Below, one piece after another: positions 18,366 to 26,846 of a stretch of 64,000 bases of DNA. The notes beneath the pieces are model-generated. The model did no database searches and had not been told where the DNA came from. It saw only the letters and a list, made by a program, of their open reading frames with translations. Source of the DNA: JBDWFY01 sp965275915 (GTDB lineage Bacteria > Pseudomonadota > Alphaproteobacteria > Rhizobiales > Stappiaceae). Position 1 is the first letter of the stretch. Each line of letters starts with the position of its first letter. Location: assembly GCA_965275915.1 (NCBI GenBank), contig CBDHYI010000002.1, forward strand, positions 157,195-221,194. The letters are read 5' to 3'. A program made the translations under genes and the position numbers.

Positions 18366-18477
18366 GCCTTCACTCTTTTAAACACCATACCCTGGTGGAT
18401 TTGCCTTGTTGTTTTGTGGCTTCTTGGGCAGGGCTTTTACCTGGTGGCATTCATACAGCTTTTTTGGCAATAGGCCA

Positions 18478-19650
18478 TCATTCTGCAGCGGATTTGCCGG
18501 TCAGTTGAAGAGGTGGCCCGTCATCGAGTTCCCCAAGCTCCAGGTCTTCGATGTTGCGCGACCGCTTGGTCACCTTATCCGTCGAAATCAGGATCTGCTC
18601 GACATCTTTTTGAGACTGGGAGAAGTGAGACTGCAGTTTGCGAACCCGGTCGTCCAACCGTCCGATATCCTGCATCAGCCGGCCAACCTCGGCCTGGATC
18701 AGGTGCGCCTGCTCGCGCATGCGCGCATCTTTCAAAACAGACTGGATCACCTGGATTGAAAGATTGAGGAGGCTGGGCGAAACCAGGACGATCCGGGCCC
18801 GATGCGCTCTTTGCACAATATCTTCAAAATTTTCATGCAACTCGGCAAAGACGCTTTCGGAGGGGACGAACATGAAGGCGGTGTCCTGTGTTTCCCCGGG
18901 TAGAAGATACCGGTCCGCGATATCGGAAATATGCTTGGCCATGTCCTTTCGGAATTGTGCATGGGCGGCTTTCAATTCCTCCGAAAATTCTGCGTCCTTG
19001 ATCATATTGAAGGCTTCAAGCGGAAACTTGGCGTCGATGACCAGCGGCGGCGCCTCATTCGGCATATGGATCAGGCAATCGGGCCGGGAGTTATTGGACA
19101 ACATACCTTGGAAGACATAGGCCGCGGATGGCAGCGCATCCTGGATGATGGCCTCCATGCGCCCCTGTCCGAAGGCCCCGCGGGATTGTTTGTTCGAAAG
19201 AATATTCTGCAGTTCGGTCACCTGGCCGGACAGATCGCGGATCGTTTTCTGGGCACGGTCGATCACGGCAAGGCGCTCATGAACCGCTGTCAGACCTTCC
19301 TGTGTGGATTTGGTTGTCTGCACCATGGACTGGCCAAGCTTCTGGCCCAGGCCGTCAAGGCGTTCATTCAACCCCCGCGACAGATCGGCCTGCCGGGTCC
19401 CGAAGACTTCGGCCATCGTCTGCATGCGGCCGGTCATTTCCGCCTGGGTTTTCATGAGCTCCGACAGGCGCAGTTCCATTTCGCGGGTCTGGGCCTGAGC
19501 CGCTGCTTCGGCTTCGGCTCGGTCGCGCGACTGGCGGACCGCCTGAATCCACAGGACGAACAGCAGCAACAGGGCGGCGCATGCCGCATAGATAAGAAAT
19601 TCGCCCAGCGTCACTTGCCGGTTTGCAATCTGAAAAAGGACCTGATCCAT
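18478..19650 (-). CDS. rmuC: DNA recombination protein RmuC
   Basis: 390 residues. An N-terminal membrane helix (about 14-34) is followed by a long coiled coil (about 40-150, alternating Glu/Arg/Gln) and the RmuC nuclease-like domain: GRMEAIIQDALP, RPDCLIHMPN, VIDAKFPLEAF, DTAFMFVPSESVFAELHE. It is implicated in limiting DNA rearrangements between inverted repeats. It is divergent from def. Confidence 0.92.
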   Translation of the reverse strand: MDQVLFQIANRQVTLGEFLIYAACAALLLLFVLWIQAVRQSRDRAEAEAAAQAQTREMELRLSELMKTQAEMTGRMQTMAEVFGTRQADLSRGLNERLDGLGQKLGQSMVQTTKSTQEGLTAVHERLAVIDRAQKTIRDLSGQVTELQNILSNKQSRGAFGQGRMEAIIQDALPSAAYVFQGMLSNNSRPDCLIHMPNEAPPLVIDAKFPLEAFNMIKDAEFSEELKAAHAQFRKDMAKHISDIADRYLLPGETQDTAFMFVPSESVFAELHENFEDIVQRAHRARIVLVSPSLLNLSIQVIQSVLKDARMREQAHLIQAEVGRLMQDIGRLDDRVRKLQSHFSQSQKDVEQILISTDKVTKRSRNIEDLELGELDDGPPLQLTGKSAAE

Positions 19651-19758
19651 GAAACAAACATAGAACGATTCGCGCTCCGATGCTGCCCGGAGCGCTGTCT
19701 GCGAACAGAAATAACGGACTTTGGTGAATCGGAACCTGGGCGTAACCGCATCAAATCG

Positions 19759-19786
19759 TTGACCGGTTGCACGAGAGCCCTTATCT
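19759..19786 (+). promoter_or_regulatory. Sigma-70-like promoter of def, probably leaderless
   Basis: TTGACC (19759-19764), 16-base spacer, TTATCT (19781-19786). The ATG of def begins 7 bases after the -10 element, so transcription would start at or next to the start codon. This agrees with the lack of a Shine-Dalgarno before ATG 19794. Confidence 0.5.
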
Positions 19787-19793
19787 CAACGTC

Positions 19794-20312
19794 ATGAGCA
19801 AAAGAGAGATTATCGTCTTGCCGGACCCGGTTCTGCGCAAGGTTTGCGAGCCGGTTGAAAAGGTCGATGACGAGATCCGCCAACTGGCCGATGACATGCT
19901 TGAAACAATGTATGACGCGCCGGGCATCGGCCTCGCCGCCATTCAGGTTGCCGTGCCCAAGCGGATGCTGGTTCTTGATGTTGCCAAGGAGGAAGAGCCG
20001 AAGGACCCGATGGTGGTCATCAATCCGGAGATCGTGTGGAAATCGGACGAAATCAACACCTATCAGGAAGGGTGTCTTTCGATCCCGGAATTCTTCGAGG
20101 ATGTCGAGCGTCCGGCCAGGATCGGAGTGACTTTTCTGGATCGGGAGGGGGAAAAGCGGGAAATCGAAGCCGATGGTCTGCTTGCAACCTGTTTGCAGCA
20201 CGAAATCGACCATCTCAATGGAGTTTTGTTTATTGATCATATATCGAAACTCAAGCGTGATCGGGTGATCAAGAAATTTACAAAGCAGGCCAAGTTGGCC
20301 GCAAAATCCTGA
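19794..20312 (+). CDS. def: Peptide deformylase
   Basis: 172 residues from ATG 19794; a TTG at 19767 lies inside the promoter. All three PDF motifs are present: GIGLAAIQV (Q51), EGCLSIP (metal ligand C94) and HEIDHLNG (H136, E137, H140). It removes the formyl group from nascent proteins and is functionally paired with fmt, encoded 0.7 kb downstream in the same direction. Confidence 0.96.
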   Translation: MSKREIIVLPDPVLRKVCEPVEKVDDEIRQLADDMLETMYDAPGIGLAAIQVAVPKRMLVLDVAKEEEPKDPMVVINPEIVWKSDEINTYQEGCLSIPEFFEDVERPARIGVTFLDREGEKREIEADGLLATCLQHEIDHLNGVLFIDHISKLKRDRVIKKFTKQAKLAAKS

Positions 20313-20348
20313 GCCGATCCATTTGAGGGATCCACTGGCGGGGCAGGA

Positions 20349-20984
20349 ATGGACGTTGCTTATTTTCTGAAGGTTTTTGCGGCACTCTTTGCGATCATGA
20401 GCCCGATTGCCAATCTGCCGGTGTTTTTGTCGCTGACCGCCGACAGGGATGCTGCGGGTCAGCGCAGGGTCGCGCTCACAACGATCATCGGCATCACGAT
20501 CGGGTCACTGATTACGGTTTTTGCCGGCGATGCGGTCCTGAAGCTTTTCGGCATAAGCATCGATGCGTTCCGGCTGGCGGGAGGCCTGTTGATCCTGTTC
20601 ATTGCGCTCAACATGCTTCACGGCAACGAAAGCACCACCCATGCGGGAACGGAACAGGAAAAAGAGCGTCACTCGGAACGGGACAATCCGGGTGTCTATC
20701 CGCTGACGGTTCCGATCCTGTTGGGACCCGGGACAATCTCCTCCATAGTTATTTTTCGGCAACAGGCCACGGATTTTTCGATGGAGTTGGCTTTTGGCCT
20801 GGCAGTTGCGGCGAGCGTTGCGCTGATATCGGTCACGTTCCTGGCGGCCCCCGTCCTGTCTCGGCACTTGAGCGACACCGCAACGAGCATCATGAGCCGC
20901 CTCATGGGCATGATCCTTGCGGCAATTGCTATGGAAATGATGGTTGACAGCCTCAGGAGCCTGTTGCCGGGTCTGGCAGGATAA
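20349..20984 (+). CDS. MarC family integral membrane protein
   Basis: 211 residues, six predicted membrane segments. MarC features include MSPIANLPVFLSLT near the N-terminus, the repeated AGGLLILFIALNML, and YPLTVPILLGPGTIS. The function of the family is unknown despite the historical multiple-antibiotic-resistance name. It lies between def and fmt, an insertion into an otherwise tight def-fmt pair. Confidence 0.88.
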   Translation: MDVAYFLKVFAALFAIMSPIANLPVFLSLTADRDAAGQRRVALTTIIGITIGSLITVFAGDAVLKLFGISIDAFRLAGGLLILFIALNMLHGNESTTHAGTEQEKERHSERDNPGVYPLTVPILLGPGTISSIVIFRQQATDFSMELAFGLAVAASVALISVTFLAAPVLSRHLSDTATSIMSRLMGMILAAIAMEMMVDSLRSLLPGLAG

Positions 20985-21017
20985 GAGCGTTTCGGTTCAG
21001 GTTGCGGAAAAGAGGAA

Positions 21018-21956
21018 ATGGTTGTGCGCGTCATTTTTATGGGAACGCCGGATTTTGCCGTGCCCCCGCTGTTGGAGATCGTTGGGCAGGGGCATGATGT
21101 TGTGGCCTGCTATACTCAGCCTCCGCGCCGTGCGGGCAGGGGCATGGAGGAAAAGAAAACCCCGGTTCATCGTCAGGCGGAGATGTTGGGCATTCCTGTT
21201 CTGACGCCGGCCTCGCTAAGGGACGTGTCCGAGCAGTCCCGGTTTGCCGAATTTCAGCCGGACGTCGCCGTTGTGGTCGCTTACGGTCTTCTATTGCCGG
21301 AGACGATCTTATCGGCCCCGGAATACGGATGTCTTAATCTGCATGCGTCTTTGTTGCCGCGATGGCGCGGCGCTGCGCCGATCAATCGTGCGATTATGGC
21401 CGGCGACAGGGAAACCGGCATAGAAGTCATGCAGATGGAGAAAGGACTGGATACCGGCCCGGTCTTTATGGCCGAGCGGATTGAGATCGGGCCCGATATG
21501 ACAGCCGGAGACCTGCACGACCGGTTGTCGGTTCTGGGCGGTGACCTGATCGTTCGTGCTCTGGCTGCGCTTTCAAGACGGGCGTTGTCCGCGGCACCTC
21601 AGAGTGAAGAGGGCGTCACCTATGCGCCCAAACTGTCAAAAAGCGAAACGCGCATTCAGTGGCAAAATCCGGCGGATATGGTTCATAATCATATTCGCGG
21701 ACTTTCGCCGTTTCCGGGCGCTTGGTGTGAGATGATGTTTGGCAGTAAGCTTGAGCGGGTGAAGGTGCTCCGTTCACGGCTTGCTGAGAGAGCGGGGGAT
21801 GGCCAGACCGGCGAGGTGTTGGATGATCAGTTGACAATTGCCTGTGGCGACGGCGCTGTCCAGCTGCTTGAGTTGCAAAGAGCAGGCAAGAGGCCGATGA
21901 AGACGGAAGAATTTCAGCGGGGTGCCAAGATTTCGGCCGGTACCTTCCTTCCGTGA
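21018..21956 (+). CDS. fmt: Methionyl-tRNA formyltransferase
   Basis: 312 residues, usual length. It has the formyl-transferase N-domain (RVIFMGTPDFAVPPL; LNLHASLLPRWRGAAPINRAI with Asn/His/Asp catalytic set; GLDTGPV) and the C-terminal OB-like domain (MVHNHIRGLSPFPGAW). It formylates initiator Met-tRNA with 10-formyl-THF. AGAGGAA precedes the ATG. Confidence 0.96.
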   Translation: MVVRVIFMGTPDFAVPPLLEIVGQGHDVVACYTQPPRRAGRGMEEKKTPVHRQAEMLGIPVLTPASLRDVSEQSRFAEFQPDVAVVVAYGLLLPETILSAPEYGCLNLHASLLPRWRGAAPINRAIMAGDRETGIEVMQMEKGLDTGPVFMAERIEIGPDMTAGDLHDRLSVLGGDLIVRALAALSRRALSAAPQSEEGVTYAPKLSKSETRIQWQNPADMVHNHIRGLSPFPGAWCEMMFGSKLERVKVLRSRLAERAGDGQTGEVLDDQLTIACGDGAVQLLELQRAGKRPMKTEEFQRGAKISAGTFLP

Positions 21957-21973
21957 TAATCCGGGATTTGCAG

Positions 21974-22504
21974 ATGCCAGGGACTGTACAAAAGACTGTT
22001 ACTATCCGGCCGGCGACCAAGGCGGATGACAAGGCAATTTACGCCTTGACGGAAGAAGCTTTCGGCCGGCCTGCGGAAGCAAATCTGGTTAATGCATTGC
22101 GGGCATGCAATGCGCTGGATCTGGAATGCGTTGCGGTTGACGGTGAAGAGAAGATCGTGGGACATGTTGCGTTTTCGACGGTTACCGGTGCCGGTCCGGC
22201 GCATCGCCTGAAGATGTCCTGCCTTGCACCGATCTCTGTCAGTGTCTTGCATCAAAAGACCGGGATTGGCAGCGCCATGATCCGGCATTGTCTGAAAGTC
22301 CTGGAGGCGGATGACTTCGATCTTGTTTTTGTCCTGGGTCCTCCGGCTTACTACACGCGCTTTGGTTTTGATCCCGCGCCGGCCAGGAAGGTGACCGCCC
22401 CCTATGCGGGAGACGCCTTTATGGCGCTTCCGTTTTCGTCTTCCGCGGAGAAGGCCCTGCCTATTGAGGTCACCTTCGCCACGCCCTTTTCCAGGTTCGA
22501 ATAG
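21974..22504 (+). CDS. GNAT family N-acetyltransferase
   Basis: 176 residues from ATG 21974. An alternative GTG at 21953 would overlap the fmt stop. GNAT features: VTIRPATKADDKAIYALTEEAF, LAPISVSVLHQKTGIGSAMIRHCL (motif A with the acetyl-CoA-binding Q-K-x-G-I-G-S) and LVFVLGPPAYYTRFGF. It resembles the YhbS-type predicted acetyltransferases. Substrate unknown. It sits between fmt and truA. Confidence 0.85.
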   Translation: MPGTVQKTVTIRPATKADDKAIYALTEEAFGRPAEANLVNALRACNALDLECVAVDGEEKIVGHVAFSTVTGAGPAHRLKMSCLAPISVSVLHQKTGIGSAMIRHCLKVLEADDFDLVFVLGPPAYYTRFGFDPAPARKVTAPYAGDAFMALPFSSSAEKALPIEVTFATPFSRFE

Positions 22505-22518
22505 GCTTCGACCTGACA

Positions 22519-23265
22519 ATGCCTCGCTATAAACTGACAGTTGAGTATCACGGTGGGCCATATGTGGGCTGGCAGCGTCAAAGCAACGGTCATTCCGTTC
22601 AGGCGGCGCTTGAAAAGGCTATCTTCGAATTCTCCGGTGAGACGGTGACGATTGGTGGGGCAGGGCGGACGGACACGGGTGTTCATGCGCTCGGACAGGT
22701 CGCCCATTTTGATCTCGATAAGCAATGGCCGGCCGAAAAGGTACAGCTGGCGATCAATGCAAAGCTCAAGGTCGCCGAGGAGAAAGTGGTCGTAATCGGA
22801 ACGGAGCAGAAGAAAGACGGCTGGGATTCACGTTTTTCGGCGATCAGACGACACTATCGCTATCGGATTGTCAACAGACGGCCACCGTTAACGCTTGAGC
22901 GTGGGCTCGCGTGGCACTGCAATCAGCCGCTTGATGTGGACGCCATGCATGAGGCGGCACAGGTGCTTGTCGGTCATCATGATTTCACGACGTTTCGGCA
23001 CAGCCGGTGCCAGGCGAAGAGCCCGGAGAAAACCCTTGAAACGCTCACCGTCAGACGGAGTGAAGATGATCTTGTTTTTGTCGAAACATCCTCACGGTCG
23101 TTTCTTCATAATCAGGTTCGCTCGATGGTTGGCTCGCTGAAGCTTGTCGGCGAGGCGCGCTGGACAAAAGACGATCTGAAATGTGCGCTGGAGGCACGAG
23201 ACCGCAAAGCCTGCGGGCCCGTCGCGCCGGCATGCGGCCTTTATCTGACCTTGGTGGATTATTAG
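22519..23265 (+). CDS. truA: tRNA pseudouridine(38-40) synthase TruA
   Basis: 248 residues. Catalytic aspartate D52 in GRTDTGVHALGQVAHF. Other TruA elements are YHGGPYVGWQRQ near the N-terminus, FSAIRRHYRYRI, and RSFLHNQVRSMVGSL near the C-terminus. It modifies U38-U40 in the anticodon arm of several tRNAs. Last gene of the def-marC-fmt-GNAT-truA run. Confidence 0.95.
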   Translation: MPRYKLTVEYHGGPYVGWQRQSNGHSVQAALEKAIFEFSGETVTIGGAGRTDTGVHALGQVAHFDLDKQWPAEKVQLAINAKLKVAEEKVVVIGTEQKKDGWDSRFSAIRRHYRYRIVNRRPPLTLERGLAWHCNQPLDVDAMHEAAQVLVGHHDFTTFRHSRCQAKSPEKTLETLTVRRSEDDLVFVETSSRSFLHNQVRSMVGSLKLVGEARWTKDDLKCALEARDRKACGPVAPACGLYLTLVDY

Positions 23266-23327
23266 AACAGCAATCGCCCAACCCGGGCCGCATTCTTCAC
23301 ATCGCAGCGGAGAGAAGCGTCTTCAAG

Positions 23328-23615
23328 TCAGGCGACTTCGACAATATCATCCATGATGATATTGGCTTCCCGGTCCTGCTCGTCGAGTTCCCGGAAGAAC
23401 TCTTCCACCGGCTGGTCGTCTTTTGCTTCAACCGCGGCTTCGGGAGCGGGTTCTTTTTTCGGGGTTTCTTCGACCGATGCGCGTTCGTTTTGGTCCTGTG
23501 CAAAGGGCATTTTTGCGATCTTTTCGTACAGAGCTACGAAATGATTGAGATCCTTAAGCTCGGCTTCAAGCTTATTGCGATGAGCCAGTGCCTTTTCATA
23601 AACGCTGTCAGACAT
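23328..23615 (-). CDS. Small acidic hypothetical protein
   Basis: 95 residues, not recognised as a named family. Residues 5-38 form a probable amphipathic coiled coil (YEKALAHRNKLEAELKDLNH). The middle is Glu/Lys/Pro/Ala-rich and the C-terminus acidic (EFFRELDEQDREANIIMDD). No signal peptide or membrane helix. It lies downstream of the membrane protein and dapE genes on the same strand, after a 184-base gap. Codon use fits the neighbours and it reads as a genuine gene. Confidence 0.6.
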   Translation of the reverse strand: MSDSVYEKALAHRNKLEAELKDLNHFVALYEKIAKMPFAQDQNERASVEETPKKEPAPEAAVEAKDDQPVEEFFRELDEQDREANIIMDDIVEVA

Positions 23616-23799
23616 CCCGAATTCTCCCCTCGCCGGTTTCCCGATAATCAGTTCTTATCCCGAGAAAACCTGGCGTGCCCGCATTTGCCCACAGATATCG
23701 CCAGCATAATAACGCCGTTCTTACGGTTTTGTTAATTGGTTTGCCGGTTCAGACGACTCATCAACAGCTGATTTGCTGTTTTGGACGAATTTGGGGCGC

Positions 23800-24393
23800 T
23801 TATATCCCGACAACATGCCCCACAAGCAGTTCAACGATGACACTCAAGACAAAATTAAAAGCGACCAATCCGACAGCGATGCCCGTTGTGGTCAAGGTCG
23901 CTGCCTTTGCCACCACGTAATAGTAGCGCAGCACGAAGATGGTGCAGATCAGTTGCAGAAGGATCAATGCATCCAGCGAAATCAGCCCGAACGAGAACAG
24001 CAGGTAGGGTGGTAACAGGACTGCTGCGACCAGTATCATGGACCAGTTATGGGCAACGACGTAGGGTACATAAGCGCGGGCAAATCCAAGCGATGGAGCC
24101 AGGATGGCGAGGGCGGCCGGGTAGGCAATCCAGTCAAGGCCGATCGTGAGAATACCCGATATCAGAAACGGGCCTTCCGGAAATGTCTCGGTGGAATAAG
24201 CGGACTCGGTCAGATAGATCTTTCGTTCTGCGCTGAACAGCAGCAGATAAAACGGGATCAGCAGGAAACACACCTGAAAGGAGCGCCAGAAGCCGCTCAG
24301 AGTTGTATCGAACTCGCGCATGCCCTCCCGGCGGCCCAAAAGGAGCATATAGGCTCCTCGAACAGAGCGGGAGATTTCGTCAAGTGTAATCAT
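23800..24393 (-). CDS. Conserved integral membrane protein of unknown function
   Basis: 197 residues, starting MITLDEISRSVRGAYMLLLG. Five hydrophobic stretches are visible (about 38-55, 77-100, 110-130, 132-150, 165-192), with a short cytoplasmic N-terminus. No catalytic motif was recognised. It begins 12 bases downstream of the dapE stop and so is probably co-transcribed with it. Confidence 0.7.
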   Translation of the reverse strand: MITLDEISRSVRGAYMLLLGRREGMREFDTTLSGFWRSFQVCFLLIPFYLLLFSAERKIYLTESAYSTETFPEGPFLISGILTIGLDWIAYPAALAILAPSLGFARAYVPYVVAHNWSMILVAAVLLPPYLLFSFGLISLDALILLQLICTIFVLRYYYVVAKAATLTTTGIAVGLVAFNFVLSVIVELLVGHVVGI

Positions 24394-24405
24394 GTGGCCG
24401 GTTTT

Positions 24406-25581
24406 CTAACGGTCAAAATAGTCGATCAGAAATCGGTAATAAATACGGCATAGTGTCTCAAGATCCGAGGTGGCAACTTGTTCGTCAACCTGGTGCATGG
24501 TTTTGCTGATCAGGCCGAATTCCACCACCGGGCAATAGTCCTTGATAAAGCGCGCATCGGATGTTCCACCACCGGTCGACAGGCTTGGAGTCCGGCCGGT
24601 TTCCGCGGCAACAGCGGCCGAAAGAATATTGATGAGCGTTTTGTCGCGGGTCAGAAAACTGTCGCTGCTGCCGGTTGAAAAAGAGAGGTCCCATTGTGCC
24701 TCTGGGGCGGGCATCGCACTCAGACTTTTTTCAAGATGTTCGATGAGCGTCGCCTGAGTCCAGAGGTCATTGAAGCGGACGTTGAACTTTGCTGTTGCTT
24801 TTTCCGGAATGACGTTGGTTGCCCGGTTGCCGACATCTATGCCCGTCACTTCCAGATTTGACGGCTGGAACCGTTCGTTTCCCGCATCAAGTTCAAGCTC
24901 GATCAGGGTTTTGACCAGCAGGACCAGAGTGGGGAGGGGATTAACGGCCAGGTGCGGATACGCGACATGACCCTGTTTCCCGGTTACCGTAAGGTCTCCC
25001 GTGAGAGATCCGCGCCGGCCGACTTTGATCGCATCGCCGATTTCAGCCGGATTGGTCGGTTCGCCAACGACGCAGGCGTCAAATTTTTCCCCCTGTTCTG
25101 CGCACCATTGCAGCAGCTTTTTTGTGCCGTTGATTGCTGGCCCTTCTTCATCGCCGGTGATTAGAAAGGACAAGGTTCCCTTGAAACCGGACGTATGGTT
25201 GGAAACGAACTCGAGCGCGGCCGCGGCAAATGCTCCGATGCCGCCTTTCATATCAACGGCGCCGCGGCCGATTAAAGATCCGTCGACAATGGTGGCCGCA
25301 AACGGATCCTCTGACCAGCTGTTAACCGTACCGGGCGGAACGACATCCGTGTGACCTGCAAAAACAAAATGTGGGGATCCCTCGCCGATGCTGGCAAACA
25401 GGTTTTCCACGTCAGGTGTATTCTCATCTGAAAAAACGGGCCGTTCCACCCTGAAACCGGCTGCGCTCAGGGTTTTCTCCAGATAGGAAAGTGCTCCGGC
25501 TTCCTTCGGCGTAACGGACGGACAACGGATCAGTTCCCGCGTGATCTCAACCGCCCTGTTCAGAGAATTTTCGGTCATCAT
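24406..25581 (-). CDS. dapE: Succinyl-diaminopimelate desuccinylase
   Basis: 391 residues. M20 peptidase fold with the binuclear zinc site: H77 and D79 in FAGHTDVVPPG, D110 in GAVDMKGG, E145/E146 in GDEEGPAINGTKK, plus the late SLSTGGGTSDARF and VEFGL segments typical of DapE rather than ArgE. It converts N-succinyl-LL-diaminopimelate to LL-diaminopimelate and succinate in the lysine/peptidoglycan pathway. DapD, two steps earlier, is encoded at 28010. Two ATGs (25581, 25578) are equally possible. Confidence 0.94.
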   Translation of the reverse strand: MMTENSLNRAVEITRELIRCPSVTPKEAGALSYLEKTLSAAGFRVERPVFSDENTPDVENLFASIGEGSPHFVFAGHTDVVPPGTVNSWSEDPFAATIVDGSLIGRGAVDMKGGIGAFAAAALEFVSNHTSGFKGTLSFLITGDEEGPAINGTKKLLQWCAEQGEKFDACVVGEPTNPAEIGDAIKVGRRGSLTGDLTVTGKQGHVAYPHLAVNPLPTLVLLVKTLIELELDAGNERFQPSNLEVTGIDVGNRATNVIPEKATAKFNVRFNDLWTQATLIEHLEKSLSAMPAPEAQWDLSFSTGSSDSFLTRDKTLINILSAAVAAETGRTPSLSTGGGTSDARFIKDYCPVVEFGLISKTMHQVDEQVATSDLETLCRIYYRFLIDYFDR

Positions 25582-26122
25582 CCGGGTTTAGCGACTGGGT
25601 TTTGATCGGTCAATGAACAAGTCGATCATAGGATGTGGACCTATAAATATGCTTGAAATGGTATGAGCCGATTGGGTCGGATCGTGCTGTTTGAACGCTC
25701 ACGCTCTGACCCGTGGGAATGCTGAGCAATATTCGTCCTGCTCGATGATGCACGTTAAAACTGTCCATGATGTAAAAGCTCTTTATGAGGGAAAATTCAT
25801 TAATAGTTCATCATGATTGACGGCTTCAACCCATTCACAATATTGGTTATTTCCAGCTTCCGGGCGCCAACTTCAGCAGGATCATGTTGCTCACGGTCGG
25901 GATAGAATAAAATCCGCCGACGGAAAAAGTTTCCATAACAGGCAAAATTATGTCGGAACAGTGTCTAAATTGTGGAGGTATTTCGACGGTTTGTGAAAGA
26001 GGAAACGAAACAAACACAATAGAACGGCTTTATTCCTCAGGGATCAGCCGCAATGATCGAAATTGTCCCCAAGTAAACGGACCTCTCAAAACAGAATTGC
26101 ATGAAGTGAATGGGTCCTGAGC
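25582..26122. other. 541-base intergenic region containing a degenerate transposon-like element
   Basis: No gene seen; all frames are broken. It is bounded by two transposon-end-like sequences: a left end from the TA at 25629-25630 (GGATGTGGACC...) and a right end 26111-26125 (TGGGTCCTGAGCCTA). This suggests one decayed, non-coding element of about 495 bases, flanked by TA. The middle is AT-richer than the surroundings and gives no readable transposase. Confidence 0.45.
25628..25672 (+). repeat. Left transposon-end-like repeat (copy 1)
   Basis: From 25631 the sequence matches 34 of 42 positions with the copy at 61608-61649, including the common tail GGTATGAGCCGAT. It begins right after a TA dinucleotide. 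It is far from any coding sequence. Confidence 0.6.
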
Positions 26123-26125
26123 CTA
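26111..26125 (-). repeat. Right transposon-end-like repeat forming the stop of the DUF805 gene
   Basis: TGGGTCCTGAGCCTA; read on the minus strand, TAGGCTCAGGACCCA. It matches the outermost bases of the MITE-like element at 42945-43216, and 26088-26110 also matches that element's right-hand sequence (AAAACAGAATTGCATGAA). The TAG is the stop codon of the DUF805 gene. Confidence 0.65.
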
Positions 26126-26527
26126 AGTCGGGCGGGTGTTCGGAAACTTTCCATATCTGTTGGGTCCCGGATCACCGCTGACAATGCCCAGGAACATTAT
26201 GACCGCAATGTTGAGGAAAGGCAGCAGGACGAGAACAGCGATAAACCCCGACAGTCCCTTGTCATGCGCCCGCTTCGCTGCCAGAGCTATCTCGCACCAC
26301 CTGAGCACCAGAAAGAGAATGGTGACCGCGGCCGGCACCTCGACATTGGGGAGTTCTTCGGGTGTTGTTGCTTCGGAGATATAGGAAAGCAGAATAACCA
26401 GAGAAAATGCGCCGGTAAGGATAATACCGAGCCAGTATGGTTCCCGTGAGATTCTTCCGCCAAGGCCAAAAAACAGCCAGATAAAGTCCTGAGGGGAAGC
26501 GTGTGTCTGCTTAGGATTATTGGTCAT
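26123..26527 (-). CDS. DUF805 family membrane protein
   Basis: 134 residues. It starts with a short hydrophilic tail, then FIWLFFGLGGRISREPYWLG, which is the DUF805 opening (Arg-Xaa-Xaa-Arg/Glu-Tyr-Trp). Three or four membrane helices follow, and the second half has AAKRAHDKGLSGF and GPNRYGKFP, both typical of DUF805. Function unknown. Its TAG stop codon coincides with the end of a transposon-like repeat, so the original C-terminus may have been altered. Confidence 0.85.
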   Translation of the reverse strand: MTNNPKQTHASPQDFIWLFFGLGGRISREPYWLGIILTGAFSLVILLSYISEATTPEELPNVEVPAAVTILFLVLRWCEIALAAKRAHDKGLSGFIAVLVLLPFLNIAVIMFLGIVSGDPGPNRYGKFPNTRPT

Positions 26528-26846
26528 GCAGTCGCTCTGTCGGAAAGACCCTGTGCCGGGAAGAAGTGTTCGATCAGATTTAAGGGCCGACCGATCCTGG
26601 AAATTATCTAAGCTTAGCTAGTCGCTTGCCGCTTTGATGGCAAGTCCCTTGCCAAAGATGTCAGGCACCGAAGACCGGTTTCCGTTGGTCCGCGGCGGCT
26701 CGGGGACAGGTCCACACCCTAACCCTCCACGAATTTATCCGGTCGCTATTCAACGGCAGTCAGGATAAAACGGATCGGACGTTGCAACACCGGTCTCCGG
26801 CGTCTCTGAAACCGTTTCACAACAATCTTCTTCCCGAAGGAATACC
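26528..26846. other. Intergenic leader upstream of ltaE with alternative hairpins
   Basis: 319 bases, no gene. It holds a perfect 10-bp palindrome CTAAGCTTAG (26608-26617), then three short segments CTTGCC (26625-26630), GGCAAG (26639-26644) and CTTGCC (26648-26653), in which the middle one can pair with either neighbour. A right-end-like GGTCCACACCCTAA lies at 26709-26722. AAGGA before ATG 26847 is the ltaE ribosome-binding site. No known riboswitch was recognised. Confidence 0.35.

Noticed and set aside
18366..18477. Hydrophobic C-terminal tail of a plus-strand ORF between ghrA and rmuC
   Set aside because: No start codon near the hydrophobic part; T-rich DNA gives hydrophobic codons by chance.
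18931..19797. 288-codon plus-strand ORF opposite rmuC
   Set aside because: Antisense shadow of rmuC, running into the def promoter.
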